Shown: positions 35,125-47,488 of the stretch, one piece after another
Layout of the letters: each line of letters opens with the position of its first letter
Position numbering within the stretch: position 1 is the first letter of the stretch
Origin: Oscheius dolichura
Taxonomy: Eukaryota > Nematoda > Chromadorea > Rhabditida > Rhabditidae
Assembly (NCBI GenBank): GCA_932521035.1
Contig: OW051495.1
Coordinates: 11,656,001 to 11,720,000 of the forward strand
Reading direction: 5' to 3'
Length of the DNA: 64,000 nucleotides
Position numbers and translations under genes: made by a program
Notes under the pieces: generated by a model
Databases searched by the model: none
What the model was told of the DNA's origin: nothing
What the model saw: the letters and a program-made list of their open reading frames with translations, nothing else

Positions 35125-38100
35125 TTATGAACATGTTCCAACTTCGTAGACAACTTGTCCGCCTGCATCACGAGTCACAGTCTGTTCCGAGCCGCTTCCG
35201 CATGTCAGTCTCCTCGTATTGGTACCGAGGCCAGTGAACATTTGACCTAGACAGTGAACATATAAGAAATGAAAGACCGCCCACCAGCGGGGCAAGTGAA
35301 CGTCGAAGTTGTTCCGGGTATTATAACAACAGGAATAGGGGCCCAGTTTCTTTCTTGGGTTTGACTTTGGAATAGCGTAACGAAGATCTTAAAGGTAATT
35401 TGTATCGGCAACTGTTTTTATTTTTCTTACCGGAGCTAAAAAATCAGCCTGGGTTACTGTTATTCCCGAAGCTAAAGGAGGCAGCAAGCACATTCCGGTG
35501 CATTTGTAATTGGCAATGCCGTTTATGCCACTGGCTTCTCCCGCACAGTAGTACTGTTTCGTGCCCTCGGGAGGCGGCACGGCTGTAATCATTCTATTGG
35601 ATAATATTGGAAAGGAGCTTACCGTTTATACACTTGAGAATCTTATCGGTGTTACGAATACTAAGAATTAGGGCGTCCGTAAAGTCGCTCGACACAGTCA
35701 AACACCCTTCCACACAGTTGACATCATAGGTTTGGCTTGGGTTGGAGACATTTCTCCAGGCCAGGGGCTGGTTGCCATTAGAGCTACACTGATAGTTAAA
35801 GGCAGGCTGAGACTGGAGGTCGGGGTTGCTGGGATAAGTTCCTGAGATTTGCCGGTATGTTCGTAATTATCTTCCCTTACCATTCTTGCATTTAGCCGAC
35901 ATTTTACATCCCGAAATGGCTGTCGAATCCGTATTCTGACCGCAAGTGTCCTGGTCATAGACCACGTCAACATTATTTGTCGTTGGTTTATTACACTGTG
36001 GCTTCTATAACCCGTCTTCCTTTCTCTTTCCCTCCTTCTGTACCTGTACACATTGAGGAGGACTACTCGGGTTGAATGGTTGATTGTTCGCCAGGTTACG
36101 GATGTTTCCTTCCGGTAGACAAGTGAATTGAACAGGGGTTGTGGTGGTTGCTCCTGGCGGATAGGTCAGGTCATAGCCAGGCTCACAGGAGAAGCTGTAG
36201 CTGGAGCCGCTCTTGATCAAGGAGCCAGTACCGAAAGGATTGTACAGGGCGGGGACCTGAAATGGGGATTTAATTAAATCCAGGAAGAAGAGATAACCGT
36301 TATGATCAGTCCAGTCGTTGGTGTGGTCGTCAAACTGGGACAGGTGCTGGAGCAGAGAGCCTTGTCGTCTATCTTCAGCTGGTTTTGAGGATTCTTAGCA
36401 GAGGAGCAGAAAAACTGGCCGCTCGTTATGGTCATATTGTTCAAGGCGTTTTGGATCTCCGTCCGGGTGTTGGCTAGAAGAGTTTTCTTTAAGGGGGCGG
36501 GGAAGGGGAGCCTACTCGAGACACACGTCAATGTCTCCGAATACTGGCCGCTGTTCGTCGGGGGATAGCTGGAATTGGTTACTGTAACACTAACAGTCTT
36601 CAGAATCTCGGTGACTATTGGCAAGGTGATTTCCGAGCAACCCGTTACACATTGCAGGATCTGTAATTTGGATTAACCGGGTGCAGAAGGGCTATAGTAA
36701 CCTGGCTGACGGCCTGTCCCTTCTTCGGCCCGTCGGTGACATTCCAGACATTTGATCCCGGCTGGCAGATGAGCGGCTGGCTTCCAAAGTACAGATATGC
36801 CGGGTCACTCGGATACGATCCTGAATTTATTCCCGTTCCCCTCTTTTCAACCTCGTTTTACCAGTTTCACAAGAATATTTCAGTTTGCAATTCTCGGAGA
36901 ATGTCGCCGGAGTGGGTCGAGCGCAGCCGGTCTGATCTGATGGCCCGCTGACACCGGCTCCCTTCTGCATCTCCTGGCATCCCTGATTCAATACACACGG
37001 AGCAATGTAGGTGCTGTTCTTCTTGTCGGCCGTCAGATCCGTATAGGTTGAGGTCGCATTGTCACACATTATTCTCTGGTATCCCCGGGTTTTGTACGGC
37101 TCCTCGGCGTAGGAATAGCCTGTTTCGCAGACAAAATGGTAGAACGTCCAACCGAATATGTAATCCAACCCGGTGGCCAGGATTAAACCGTTCTAAATTG
37201 GCATAGTCCTCTCATTTCTAGACCCGACTCACAGCTCCAAGCGTCTTGACTCCTACAGGATACGGCTGTTGTAGTTGTCGGCAGGCACCGCTACAGAAAT
37301 TGTTATAATAAGACGGTGTAACCGGGCAGGAATAGTACTCGCTCTGGTAGGCCGATCCGTTGTATTCATCTAAAAGAACACATAAGATTGTTTTCCCATG
37401 AGGAAAAAAGGAGCCATTATGCTTTTACAGAAAAGCCAAAAAAGCGAAAAATATGGCCGTACATCAAACTTTCGACTACGGGCAAATGCTTTACGGGTGG
37501 CTTTGGTAAAGGTCGACAGCAAACGGTATACTGCCTCCTGGACATCTCGAAGCACATCTCGGATGAGATTGCGATAGCCCCAATAGCATCGAGGCCGCGT
37601 CGCGCTTATATATTCACATATCTTTCTGCTGCCGAGATTTTACGGGTGCGGGCGCGCGCCGTCCCTTCCGGTGACAATTGGCTAATTTCGATCGAAACCT
37701 TCTTATTTTTAATACTATTTCTTACCAGCTTTAAAGCAGCTGGCAACAACCGCTGGGACCGTTTTAGAGGTTGGTTGATTCGGTATGGTATAATCCATAT
37801 AGCTCCAATCAGATTGATATACCAATGTCGCAAAGTTCGGCTTGGTTCCGCTGCTGGTGTCATTATTACATCCGGGAATACAGTTCAGCGGCGGTCCGAC
37901 AATCACCTAAACTCCTTATCTGTCTCTTAATTAAAGCCGCCGGCACCTGAACTCCTTTTGAGTCAAACCAATTGTATTGACCTCTGGTCAGTCTACACGT
38001 AAGGTTCCTGTATCCGTCCACAGTGTTGTAGTCAGTGATATTCGGCTTGTAGCCACGCTGGCAGCGGTATCCCAACTTGCATCCATCATTGAAGAATCCC

Positions 38101-41100
38101 TCGGGTTTAGAACACCCTTGTATGGTCTCACTGATCAAGGTCGGGTCGAAAGTCAACTGCTGAATGGGGGAGAGATGAGTCACTGGGCACCGGACAGCCA
38201 CGCACCTTGCATCCTGTAACGATCTTCTGGCACTGGCTGGGAGCGTTGAAGTCGGCATTCGTAGCCGGATTGACGTACTTCCTCGTGGCCCCGTTGCACA
38301 TGGCCTCTTCCGTGGCCGACTGCCCATCCGGCCGTTTGTATCCAACAGCACAGGAGAAGGAATACTTGTCCCCATTGGCTATCAGCTGCTGTCCATTGTA
38401 GGTGATTCCGACTGGGCTTTGCTTAACATTCTCCGGTTTAAATTGAGAGTAATCTCCTCTACCCAAGTAATGGAAACTTCGGGGGGCACGGTCATTGGGA
38501 GACAGGTACTGATACAACCATCTCCAGGAATAGTGGAGGTAGAAGATCCTCCCGCGACCTGCCAATTGTTCGTAGAGCCACCAATGCACTTGTATCTTAT
38601 TTCAGTATTCGTCTGGGAAGTATCATACCGCCAGATGACTCCTGAAAATTCTCTTCAATCCCTTCTGTACAATCTCCCCTGCCTGGAGGAGAGTCGCCCC
38701 CTTTTCCCGTGAAAGTTCCCCTGCGTCAGTCGCGTTTATAGCCTTCCGATTTTTAATAGTCCGCCAATGCCTGCACAAACCCTCTGGGAAAGAACTATGA
38801 TCAGGGGCAAATCAAAGATGGAAAGGGGATCGGGAGGTGGGCGGCCTCCTGAGAACAGGCTTCGGCTCCTTGTTAAGCTTTCGTAGTGGGACTCCTTTCA
38901 ATTTTTATGAAGATTACTGTATAGTTCAAAGGCCGATCTTCGCAACTATCCCAAACCCCCATTGAAAACCGTCTAAAAGCCGAAGGAGAAGAGATTTTGC
39001 ATTAGGACCTGGCACGCACTGCGGGAGCCCACTGACTCATAAGGATTTTTCTTCAGTAATCTTTTAATATAACCTACTGTATAATTTAAGGATGCTGTAA
39101 ACCCCGACTTAGCTCATCTAGACCCCTGACGTGCCCTTAACCTACCGTCTCCAACACACTGAACCACCAGATATCCTCCAGCCGGAATATAAGTGACACC
39201 TCCCATAACAATAGTAATTGACGTCGTGTTTTTGATATTAGCAACTTGGCTCGCCACCTAAAGTTATCCCTCTCTTCCCTTTTATCAGTACAAGCCCCTA
39301 CCTCCACCTTACAGACAGGAGTACACATGATAGTCTGGGTCACTTTGTTCCCGAAACTGTCATACCAGTCATAGCCGTCTTGACAGTTTATCTGCTGTTG
39401 TCCCGTTCCGTTGTATTGGGAGTCTATAGGGGCGAAGCCGTCATTACAGGCCACCGTGATGGCACATCCCTTGGGGTAGGGGGTGCTGCCCGCGTCGCAG
39501 CTGTTCTTGTTCAGGACGCGGGAGTTGGATTGCAGTGGCGGAGCACCGCAGCCGTTTCCGTCGATTCGGAAGCATGGTTGGATGGCGGCCTGGAAGGGAG
39601 AATACCCTGCGTTCTGTCTCTACACCCACATTGCTGACATTTGCTCCTCCGTTGTTGATCTCCAAATACTGTCCCGTCGCTCCGTCACAGACCACCGTCT
39701 GTAAACCATTGGGCCGTGTCGGCCTATAGGTGTATCCTGGATTGCACTTCAAGTCATAAGTTCCATCGGCAAAGACAACAAGCCCCGTCTCCCACACTTT
39801 TTCACTCGGTCCTCTCTCGGCGCTGACTCCTTCGAATTCGTTGAGATCCAGAGCTGGGCAGTACTTGACACAGACCAGGAATGGCCCCCTTTCCAATTGG
39901 TTGGACTTCTTGTTCATCCACGGCTTAGCCGCGTCGGTGGCCAGGCATCTGAAGGCAAGTCCAGTAGTGTCCGGAGTGTAGAAACCGGAGGCCACGTAGC
40001 CTGAAAGTTGTACCCTCCCTTCGGGACCTTTTATATTTCCTGCCTGGATTGCAAGCGACGGTGACATCACTCTGAGTTGGGTAATATGTCACACCAGCTA
40101 CCGTAACCCTCGGGGCATCTTGGACTATTTGAGCACTTCCGTTGAGCGGGTAGATGGGACAGCCAGGGACACAGACGAGAGGAGGAACAACCTGAAAGGG
40201 ATGGAGCAGGTTTTGACGAGGAGGAGACATACCGAGTTACTGCCCACGTCCACCCAGATGGCAGTATTATTTGCCAATTTCTTACACTGCAGTTTCGAGG
40301 TAGCCGAAATGCCGGTGTAGATCTTATCCGGAAAGTGTCCTTCTTTGCACTTGACAGTGAGGACACAGTCAACGGGGACAGTTCCCGATTGAAGGGTGCA
40401 GTCTCCCGACTCGGCGTCGAAGTCCACCTTCTGGTTTGCCTGATCAATAGCCGGGCAGCGGGGCTCCGGCGCCTTGATACATTGAGTGACCTAGATCGAT
40501 TCGTTTTATTCTTTTAGGAAAAGTCAAACCGCAGCATTGTAGGCGAGGGTATCGAGGTCTTGGTAGACTTGAGTACCTCCCACGCAGAGGAGACGCTGAA
40601 AGCCGCGGACTGATTCCGGCGATCCGGATGGATATTCAAAGCCGGCCTTGCAGGTGGCTTTGTATTCCACAGATACGACGTATTTCTTCGAGAGGGTCCA
40701 GAATTCGATAGAATTGAGCTTTCCAGTGTTGGCGACGGCGGTCTAAAAAAGGGATTCTACTGTAATGGACGACGGCGGGAAGGGCAATGGCCGTCAGTTT
40801 TTGAATCCTCAATATGGTCGGCTTACCGTAGCTGAAGGGGACAGAGACGGGCACGTCGGCCCGCACATGTCTCCTGGCATGACTCCGTTCACTTGCATAC
40901 CGCTCTCCTTTTCATATTTCATATCTCCTCCCTAAATTCTCCATCTACCTAGGTTCTCTCCCTCCCTCACCTTGCACTTATGTACAAAAGTGATCAAGTG
41001 ATCCACTTCGACCCGGTTCTTATCCACCTCGTTGTTCCAGTAATATCCATCTGTTATATTCTTACAAGTCGTGGTTACGGTAGCTCCCGGCTTGAGATAT

Positions 41101-44044
41101 CTCTTCCCGGCATAGGTGCTGGGGAAGATGTCATCGGAGGCAGGCGGCGGCGGGGTGTAGGCAGCCGCCACGAACGAGTCCGGATATTCACAAGCTTGGA
41201 TACATTTCAACATGGTCGCGTTGCTTTGATTCGTCACAAGATCTATGTAGCCGTCTTTTCCCGCTTTACAGGATAAGTTCTGCCAGCCTGTCTCGGTCAC
41301 GGTAAAGGCTCCGTCCGGATAATAGCCTGTAATTTGGGTCTTGTTGGGAAGTTCAGAGGGGATTACCGTCTCGGCAGCGGATACTAACAATACATTCCTT
41401 CGGTAGCAGACCATCCACCTTGGTACAATTGCCAGTATAGGTGACATTGACCCCAGAGCCGACGGGGACTTCCGTACAGCCGGGGGCTCCCTCAGCAATA
41501 CATTGTAGCGGTCCTTGATTCGTCTTATTGGTCACGGGATCCTTCCAGGCGGAGTTGCCCCCCTCACAGACCAGGGTCTGGGGAGAGGATTCACTATTAG
41601 TGGGGACGTAGTCTATGCTTTCCCATTATAGAAGAATAGAAGTTCTGCTAACCGGGAAGACATCGCCTGGTCATAGTGGCCCCCTTCTGGACCCACTGTG
41701 TTCCATTCTTCGTATACTGCTCCCCAATGACTTCTTTATTCGTTCCCACGGAGTCGGCCGTCACTTCACAGGCGGGGACACAAGTTCCCGGGTAGACCTT
41801 GTTCCCGGCCAACGCGTCAATGGTAATCTTCCAGCCGGTCAGTCTCTCACAAACGAAGGCTACCTCTCCTTGGATCTTCATTCCCGGTCTCACGTAACCT
41901 AAAGCGGAAGATTTACATCAGAATTAAACAATCTGCGCAGTTATATATTTCCCAAATTAATATAGAAAATACGTACCGTCATTACAAGTAGTGGTGATTT
42001 GTGTTCCAATAGGATAGACAGTAATGTCGTCATTCTTATTCTATAAATCCCCCCGTTTATATTAGAAATAAAACGGCGTACTCCAGTATTAGAAGGGGCG
42101 TTAATAATGGTTGTGAAGATTTGTTCAGTCCGTGAGAGGCCGACACATCCCGGCTCACAAGTTCCTGGGTATTTGCCCTGCCCATCCGTCTGTGCCGTGG
42201 CATTGTTCTCGTCGTACCAGGTGCCCTTGTAACAGGTCAGCTGGTATCCGATGGGCTTTCCGGGCATGTAGAACCCGACTGAACTACCTGTCCCGTCTAA
42301 AATTGTCTTATTTTTAGAGTAAAATAAGATAGGGTGTACCGCTTTTGGCGCATTTGATAGTCACGCGGCAGCCGTCCATCTTGGCATCGCCGGCGCAACC
42401 GGATCCTTCTTCGGTGACACCGTTCGTTGGCAGATTGGTGGAGGTGATCGGGGGGCAGCCTTGAGCAGTGCACTGGAAAGGGATTTGTTTTAATAAAATC
42501 AGTTTCGAAGCTCTGTATAAATAGAAATCCGGCCCCCTGCGCCCCCTCCCCACATTCAAGCTCCTGTGCCATAGAAGAGAAAGGTTTCTAGGCTTCAAAG
42601 TGGTAATCGTATCCTCAAACATTCCCTGGAACTTCTTCACCCTAGTTTCGGGTCCCAGATGAACTCCTTGGCTCTCACAAGTAACCCCGAGTAAATTACG
42701 GCCCCCGGCCTGTTCTCACTGCTTCCCCCTGTCTAATGGCTGCTCTTTTGTGTCCTTTCCCCCGTTTTGTCCGTTCAACAGCGTGAGAATTCACAACGTG
42801 GCAAGGGCAGGCTATAAACTCCCAAAATATGGATTGAATAACCCAATGATAGGAGAAAAAGAGTGAGGTGGATAACAAACCTGAAGAATGTCTGCCGGCT
42901 GTTTGCCAGTAATGGTGTCTCGCCAGTTTCCATCACAGGACAACTGCTGCCTTCCATCTTTGTATCTCGGATCAGTCGGCTTGTATCCTAAAATGTTCTT
43001 CTTTCTCGTGCTCCCGATTGAATGACCTACCGTCTTTACACCTGAGTACATATTGAGCTCCGACGGGGAGAACAGTCTTTCCATTATTCTGAGGCGGGTT
43101 GGCCAGGGTAGTGGTAGGGTCTTGAACGATTTCGACACCAGATGGTAGAGTACTAAACTTCCCTTTTTTTCTCTTAAAAGTTAAAATTGCTACTTATTAT
43201 TGATCTTGTCACAATATCCCCTACAGTAAGCCGGCCACGCGTAACCAGTCTCCTTGGGATCTCTGTTCAAGTCCTCCCATCCTGAGGCCACTCCTCCCGT
43301 GCATTTATGCTCATCGTATCCTTTTGCCTGATGAGTTGCCGAGACTTGGAAGTAATATCCTAATTATTTTCATTTTAATGACCCAAAATTTAGCCAACCT
43401 GCTTTACACTGTGTCTCGATTACTGTTCCTATGGGCCAGAGTTTATTAGCCCCGTTTTGGTAGGTTCTAGCCGGTGGGGTATTATGGTAGGTGGCGTTGG
43501 CCATGAAGATATTGTCCAGAGCGGTACAGCCACGCTTACAGATGGGAAGCGAGCCGCCGTCGCTCGCCTGCCAGTTCTGGTTCCTGCATCTCAGTATGTA
43601 GCCGTCACCGTAGTAGTCACCGTCAAAATAGTAGCCAGGACTTCGATCAGTTCCTTAATGTTTAATTATTGTTAGGGAGAATCAAGATTATTGTAATTCT
43701 TTGACGAAAAATGGAAGAGCACGGTAGCGTCCTCAACGGGCCGGAGGGGCAATGAGATCTGGTCCCGAGCCGATCCGTTGAAAGGCCCAGAGAGTACTGT
43801 AAACGGAAAAAGGACACACCTTCGTTACACTTGACCCTGATTTCGCAATTCTCCTTGGATCGGCCGACCTTCTCCTGACACTTCTTCTTGTCCGCGTCGT
43901 CTAATTTCTTGGCCGAGTCAGTGTCCGTCAAATCGGCATACCAACACTGTGACGCCGCGAGTGTGACTCCAATGAGCACTATAATTCATTAGAATTAGAT
44001 TTAAAAAAAGAGCAGAGTTTACCCAGAACCAGCGGCCGATTCAT
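35125..44044 (-). CDS. Second large secreted cysteine-rich multi-module protein
   Basis: Unrecognised gene, the same general type as its tandem neighbour, coding for roughly 2,000 residues by eye. Exon 1 (44044-44023) and exon 2 (43978-43820) join in phase to give a signal peptide (MNRPLVLVLIGVTLAASQC). Cysteine-rich modules follow, with motifs such as CEIRVKCNEG, CRVTIKCAKSG, CVLTVKCKEGHFPD, VACNPG and CDGATGQYL. These share the pattern Cys-x-[Val/Ile]-x-[Val/Ile]-[Lys/Arg]-Cys-x-x-Gly with the giant gene. The last exons end LTCGSGSEQTVTRDAGGQ...VGTCS and TAA at 35127-35125; there is no membrane anchor or GPI signal that I can see. The modules are more diverged than in the first gene and no recent cassette duplication was noticed. 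Exon boundaries in the middle are not individually verified. Confidence 0.68.
37629..37660 (+). repeat. CTGCCGAG-type dispersed repeat, copy 1
   Basis: Core CTGCCGAGATTTTACGGGTG followed by CGGGCGCGCGCC, in a long intron of the second large gene. Identical in the core to copies at 53819, 54706 and 56642. Confidence 0.8.
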
Positions 44045-44086
44045 GGTGACGTGTGCAAAAGAAAGAAAGAATCGCGAGTCTGTTTC

Positions 44087-44116
44087 GACTAGGGGGGCGT
44101 CTATATGGCTTTATAA
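44087..44116 (-). promoter_or_regulatory. TATA box and shared element of the second large gene
   Basis: On the minus strand TTATAAAG (44116-44109) and CATATAG are followed by CCCCCCTAGTC about 45 nt upstream of the start ATG at 44044. On the plus strand GACTAGGGGG...TATATGG matches the element beside the giant gene's TATA box. Confidence 0.65.
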
Positions 44117-46988
44117 GGCTGAAAATGTGTGGGAACGAAAACTCTCGCGGTCTACGCGTTGTATCTAGCGTTTGAAAAGTCGATATGAAATATTTGAGAG
44201 GCATTGGAAGGGGAAATAGGGGATCGAAAAGAAGGAGTATGAGGTTGCTGGAGCTAGAGATAGCTTTCAGTTCGATAATCACCACCATGGGGCTACATGG
44301 ATGAAAAATATCAAGTTCCAGTTTATGTGGATTTTTTAATCAGGTCATCTTCACCATGGTCGATTTAGTGGGGAGAACACAAATCCCGGCTCTAAGAGGC
44401 CATTTCCAAGCTTCCAGTCCTCGAAGGGAGGAAATTTGAAAAATTCAAATATTCTATTTCTCTTTCTCGCCCTGGTGTTGTTGAATATAAAGAGCTCTGG
44501 TCTCAGTACCTGGCTCTCCTTGACCAGCTCGACAAGACGATTCCAACGAGCTATCAGATTTCCATTCTAGTCAAGATTTCGGGGCGTGGCACCTCCATCA
44601 ATCTCCGGAGGGGATAACTCAATTGAGACTGCTGTGGAGGGTTAGTATGCGGCCTATTTCAAATCGAAATAGGTGCATGGCATTCATTCTGGCGGAAATA
44701 AAAAGACGGCTGGATAGAGCTCGAGGAGCTCTTTCTAACGGTATATGACAGATCTGTAGAAGTAAGGAAGTTGAAACGGTGTAACGACTCTTTGCCAAGA
44801 GCTTCGGTTGGATATAGGCGGCTATCCATATGGTTCGAAAAATTCACTTTCTCAAATTTTCTCTTTCCCCTGGCCATGTTCAAATGACATTTACGAATAA
44901 AAAGGTCAAGAAATGCTCCAAACAACAGTAGAGACAGTAATGATGTCGCCACGTAACTCGACACCGTGCTCCTTCCACCCGGCTAATCGGCGGCATGATT
45001 GTTCAAAGGAAGCGCCTCCGCGCATCATCTTTCGACTGTCTCCTTCCCGGTAGGGTAAACAGCCGTCCCTCCAGCTGTTAGCCTCTTTTCCCGCAGAATA
45101 TCTGCAAAGGAAGAGGAAGGAAAAAGTCTCGCCTTCCGGTAGATTAATCCCTATTAGGGGGAAAAGCAGCACGTAATGAGTGCACGTGGGGGTAAACAGA
45201 TTTGTTTCGTTAGAATAAGCCATAATTAACGTGTGTCACTAGTGGGTGTTCCTTCCTCAATTAGTCTCGAATTACCATCCCCACTGGTTGCTCGTATTGT
45301 CTTCCGGAGGATAGGGTGGGGGAAGGGGGTTACGGTAATTGACTGTTATCCAGCTGGTGGCGTAACAATGGGACAGGAGGAAGAGGAAGAAGTGCCAGCT
45401 TGGGAGACACTCTATTTCCAAAATTCCGAATAAAATCTCCCAGAGAAGGAAAATCTCCCGCGTTTATGGCTTCCCCATGGATCATGGACCCCTCGGAAAA
45501 GACAGATTAATGTCAGTTATTACAGTAATCCGAGAGCGTTCCAACGGGCACAGACACCTGTTGGCAGACGCACCTCCGGATGACAGACGACAGTCGTTAA
45601 TCCGCATAATTAGATAGCGTGTTCTGCTCATTATTAGCTGGAAAGGGGGATAAACGACAGCCAAAGGATACGATAACGACCGGGATTATTAATCTCAAGC
45701 TGTTTTTTGAGGGGATACAGTAGCCTGCCTCTTCCTCTCTATTTATTCCCATCCTCCCTCATCCTCCTGCTCTTTTTCCCCGAAGATTCCATCCTTAAAA
45801 TGTTCTCTCTGCCATTTTACAGTATCCTCTCCCTTTTAAAAGAGTGCACCCTTCCATAAAGAGCAGCCTCTCCCCTCCACCCGGCTGCATCTCCTTCTCC
45901 TCCTCCCCGGCTTGCCCAGGTGTCAATGTTGATGTGTACCCCCGTGCAAGTACTGTGCGTATGCATACCGGATGATTGGCAAATAAGGCTTAACTAAACA
46001 TTAGTGGTGTTAGTTGGTTGACTCTCGCTGCTCAATCCAGCTGACTCTACCCGCACTATTGAGTCATTTTCTGTAGGGAGGATATCAAATATTTGGCCTC
46101 TCCCATGAGAAGCCCCTTGGCCCTGATTAGCTGCGGTAGTCGGTAGTCGGCTCGCCCCCTATCATGGCTCCCTAATCCTCCTAAGTAATCCCCAACTGTC
46201 GGTAGTGGCTTTATGTCGGGTCTTCATCCCAGGTTAATTGTTTTGTTGAGTGCGTCGGCTCATCTTTCAATCGGACCTGTTGCGCCATGAGAAACACTTA
46301 CCCGGCTGGGCGAAGTTACGGTAATCTGAAGAGGATAAAGGGTCAATAGGGGGTAATTAATCGGGCAGAAGAGATAAATGGGACCTGTAGGTACAGTATT
46401 GTCTCAATTAGCCACAGTTAGACAGCCTACTGATGCTACAGTATCTAAGCCACGAAAGGACAACCTGCCCCTGGCCCACAGTTCGCGATCTTCTCAATCT
46501 CCTCCTCCCCTCCCCTGCCAATTAGCTCAATTGACTATATGTTTGCCTAAATAAGCTCCTCAATATTTGCTGATCCGAGTCTAGAGAGGTGTAATCACAC
46601 TCCTCTCCTAATCCTTTCGAGCTCATTATTGCGCGAATTTCTAATTGCTTCGCACCCCCTCCAGCCAGCGAACCACCACCTGCCCTTCCTGTCCTTCCTC
46701 TCCGTTCTTCACACTGCAACCAGCCGGAACAAATTGGTCAATTTTATGTGGCTAACTAATGGTAACAATGATGGAGACGGAAATTGACAATTTTCACCAA
46801 GAAAACAAGAGAAACAGAGGAAGCAGCAGAGACGAGGAGCTGCGAAGGTGACAACATTTGGGGTACCTCCTGATCGCACCATCACTCGAATTTCCGTCAG
46901 AATCCCTCTTTTGCCCCCTATAGTGTCTTCCTGTCTTCTTATTTAACAGGTGTAATCCTCAAATTGTCCTCTAATTGTCCAACCGCGA

Positions 46989-47060
46989 GCTGTCTATAGT
47001 GTAGTGGTTGGAGAGCGCGCCTCATAACGAACGGTGCAGGTTCAATACCTGTCAATGAAG
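46989..47060 (+). repeat. tRNA-derived SINE-like element
   Basis: A perfect A-box fit (TAGTGTAGTGG, 46997-47007) and a near-perfect B box (GGTTCAATACC, 47039-47049) with a pairing T stem (GCAGG/CCTGT). The 7-nt acceptor ends do not pair, so it is not a functional tRNA. It shares TAGTGGTT and GCAGGTTC with the element at 17372. Confidence 0.55.
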
Positions 47061-47488
47061 AGAAATAGTGCAATTTGATTAATATTTGGTGATTACATAA
47101 TCCATCAGAGACTCTTATTTTCTTATTTATTCACCGAGAAGGGCTTGAAATTCAGGACTGTTGATCAATTCTCCCCTTGGCCCCGATTAGCGGGAGTTCC
47201 TTGTGGAAGAATACAGTATTGAACCCATCAAACGGCTTGAAGGTCCAACATTTTCAATTAAAAATCCAAAAAATGGATGGCATCCTAGAGTGATATTTAT
47301 AGATACACCGTCTAAAAAGCGCCTAGAGTGAATATTCTCACGGCACAAGGCGTGCCATTTACCAGAGAAGAGAGGAGTATGATGGGCGGGGCGCCAGCCG
47401 GACCACCTGGTCCCACAGTCCAACTGACAACCGTGACAGCAACCAGCTGCATTATTAACTCCTCTCACACTCTTCGTTGGAATCTGCC

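Larger units (their letters stand above)
44045..47488. other. Long non-coding interval left of the BH3 gene
   Basis: About 3.4 kb with no convincing gene on either strand. It holds the promoter of the second large gene at its left end, one CCACAGTTAGACAGCC repeat (46422-46437), a tRNA-like SINE (46989-47060) and CT-rich stretches near 45720-45910. It may include regulatory sequence for the BH3 gene. Confidence 0.55.

Noticed and set aside
46989-47060. Functional tRNA (CAT anticodon)
   Set aside because: T stem and both boxes are good, but the 7-nt acceptor stem and the anticodon stem do not pair.
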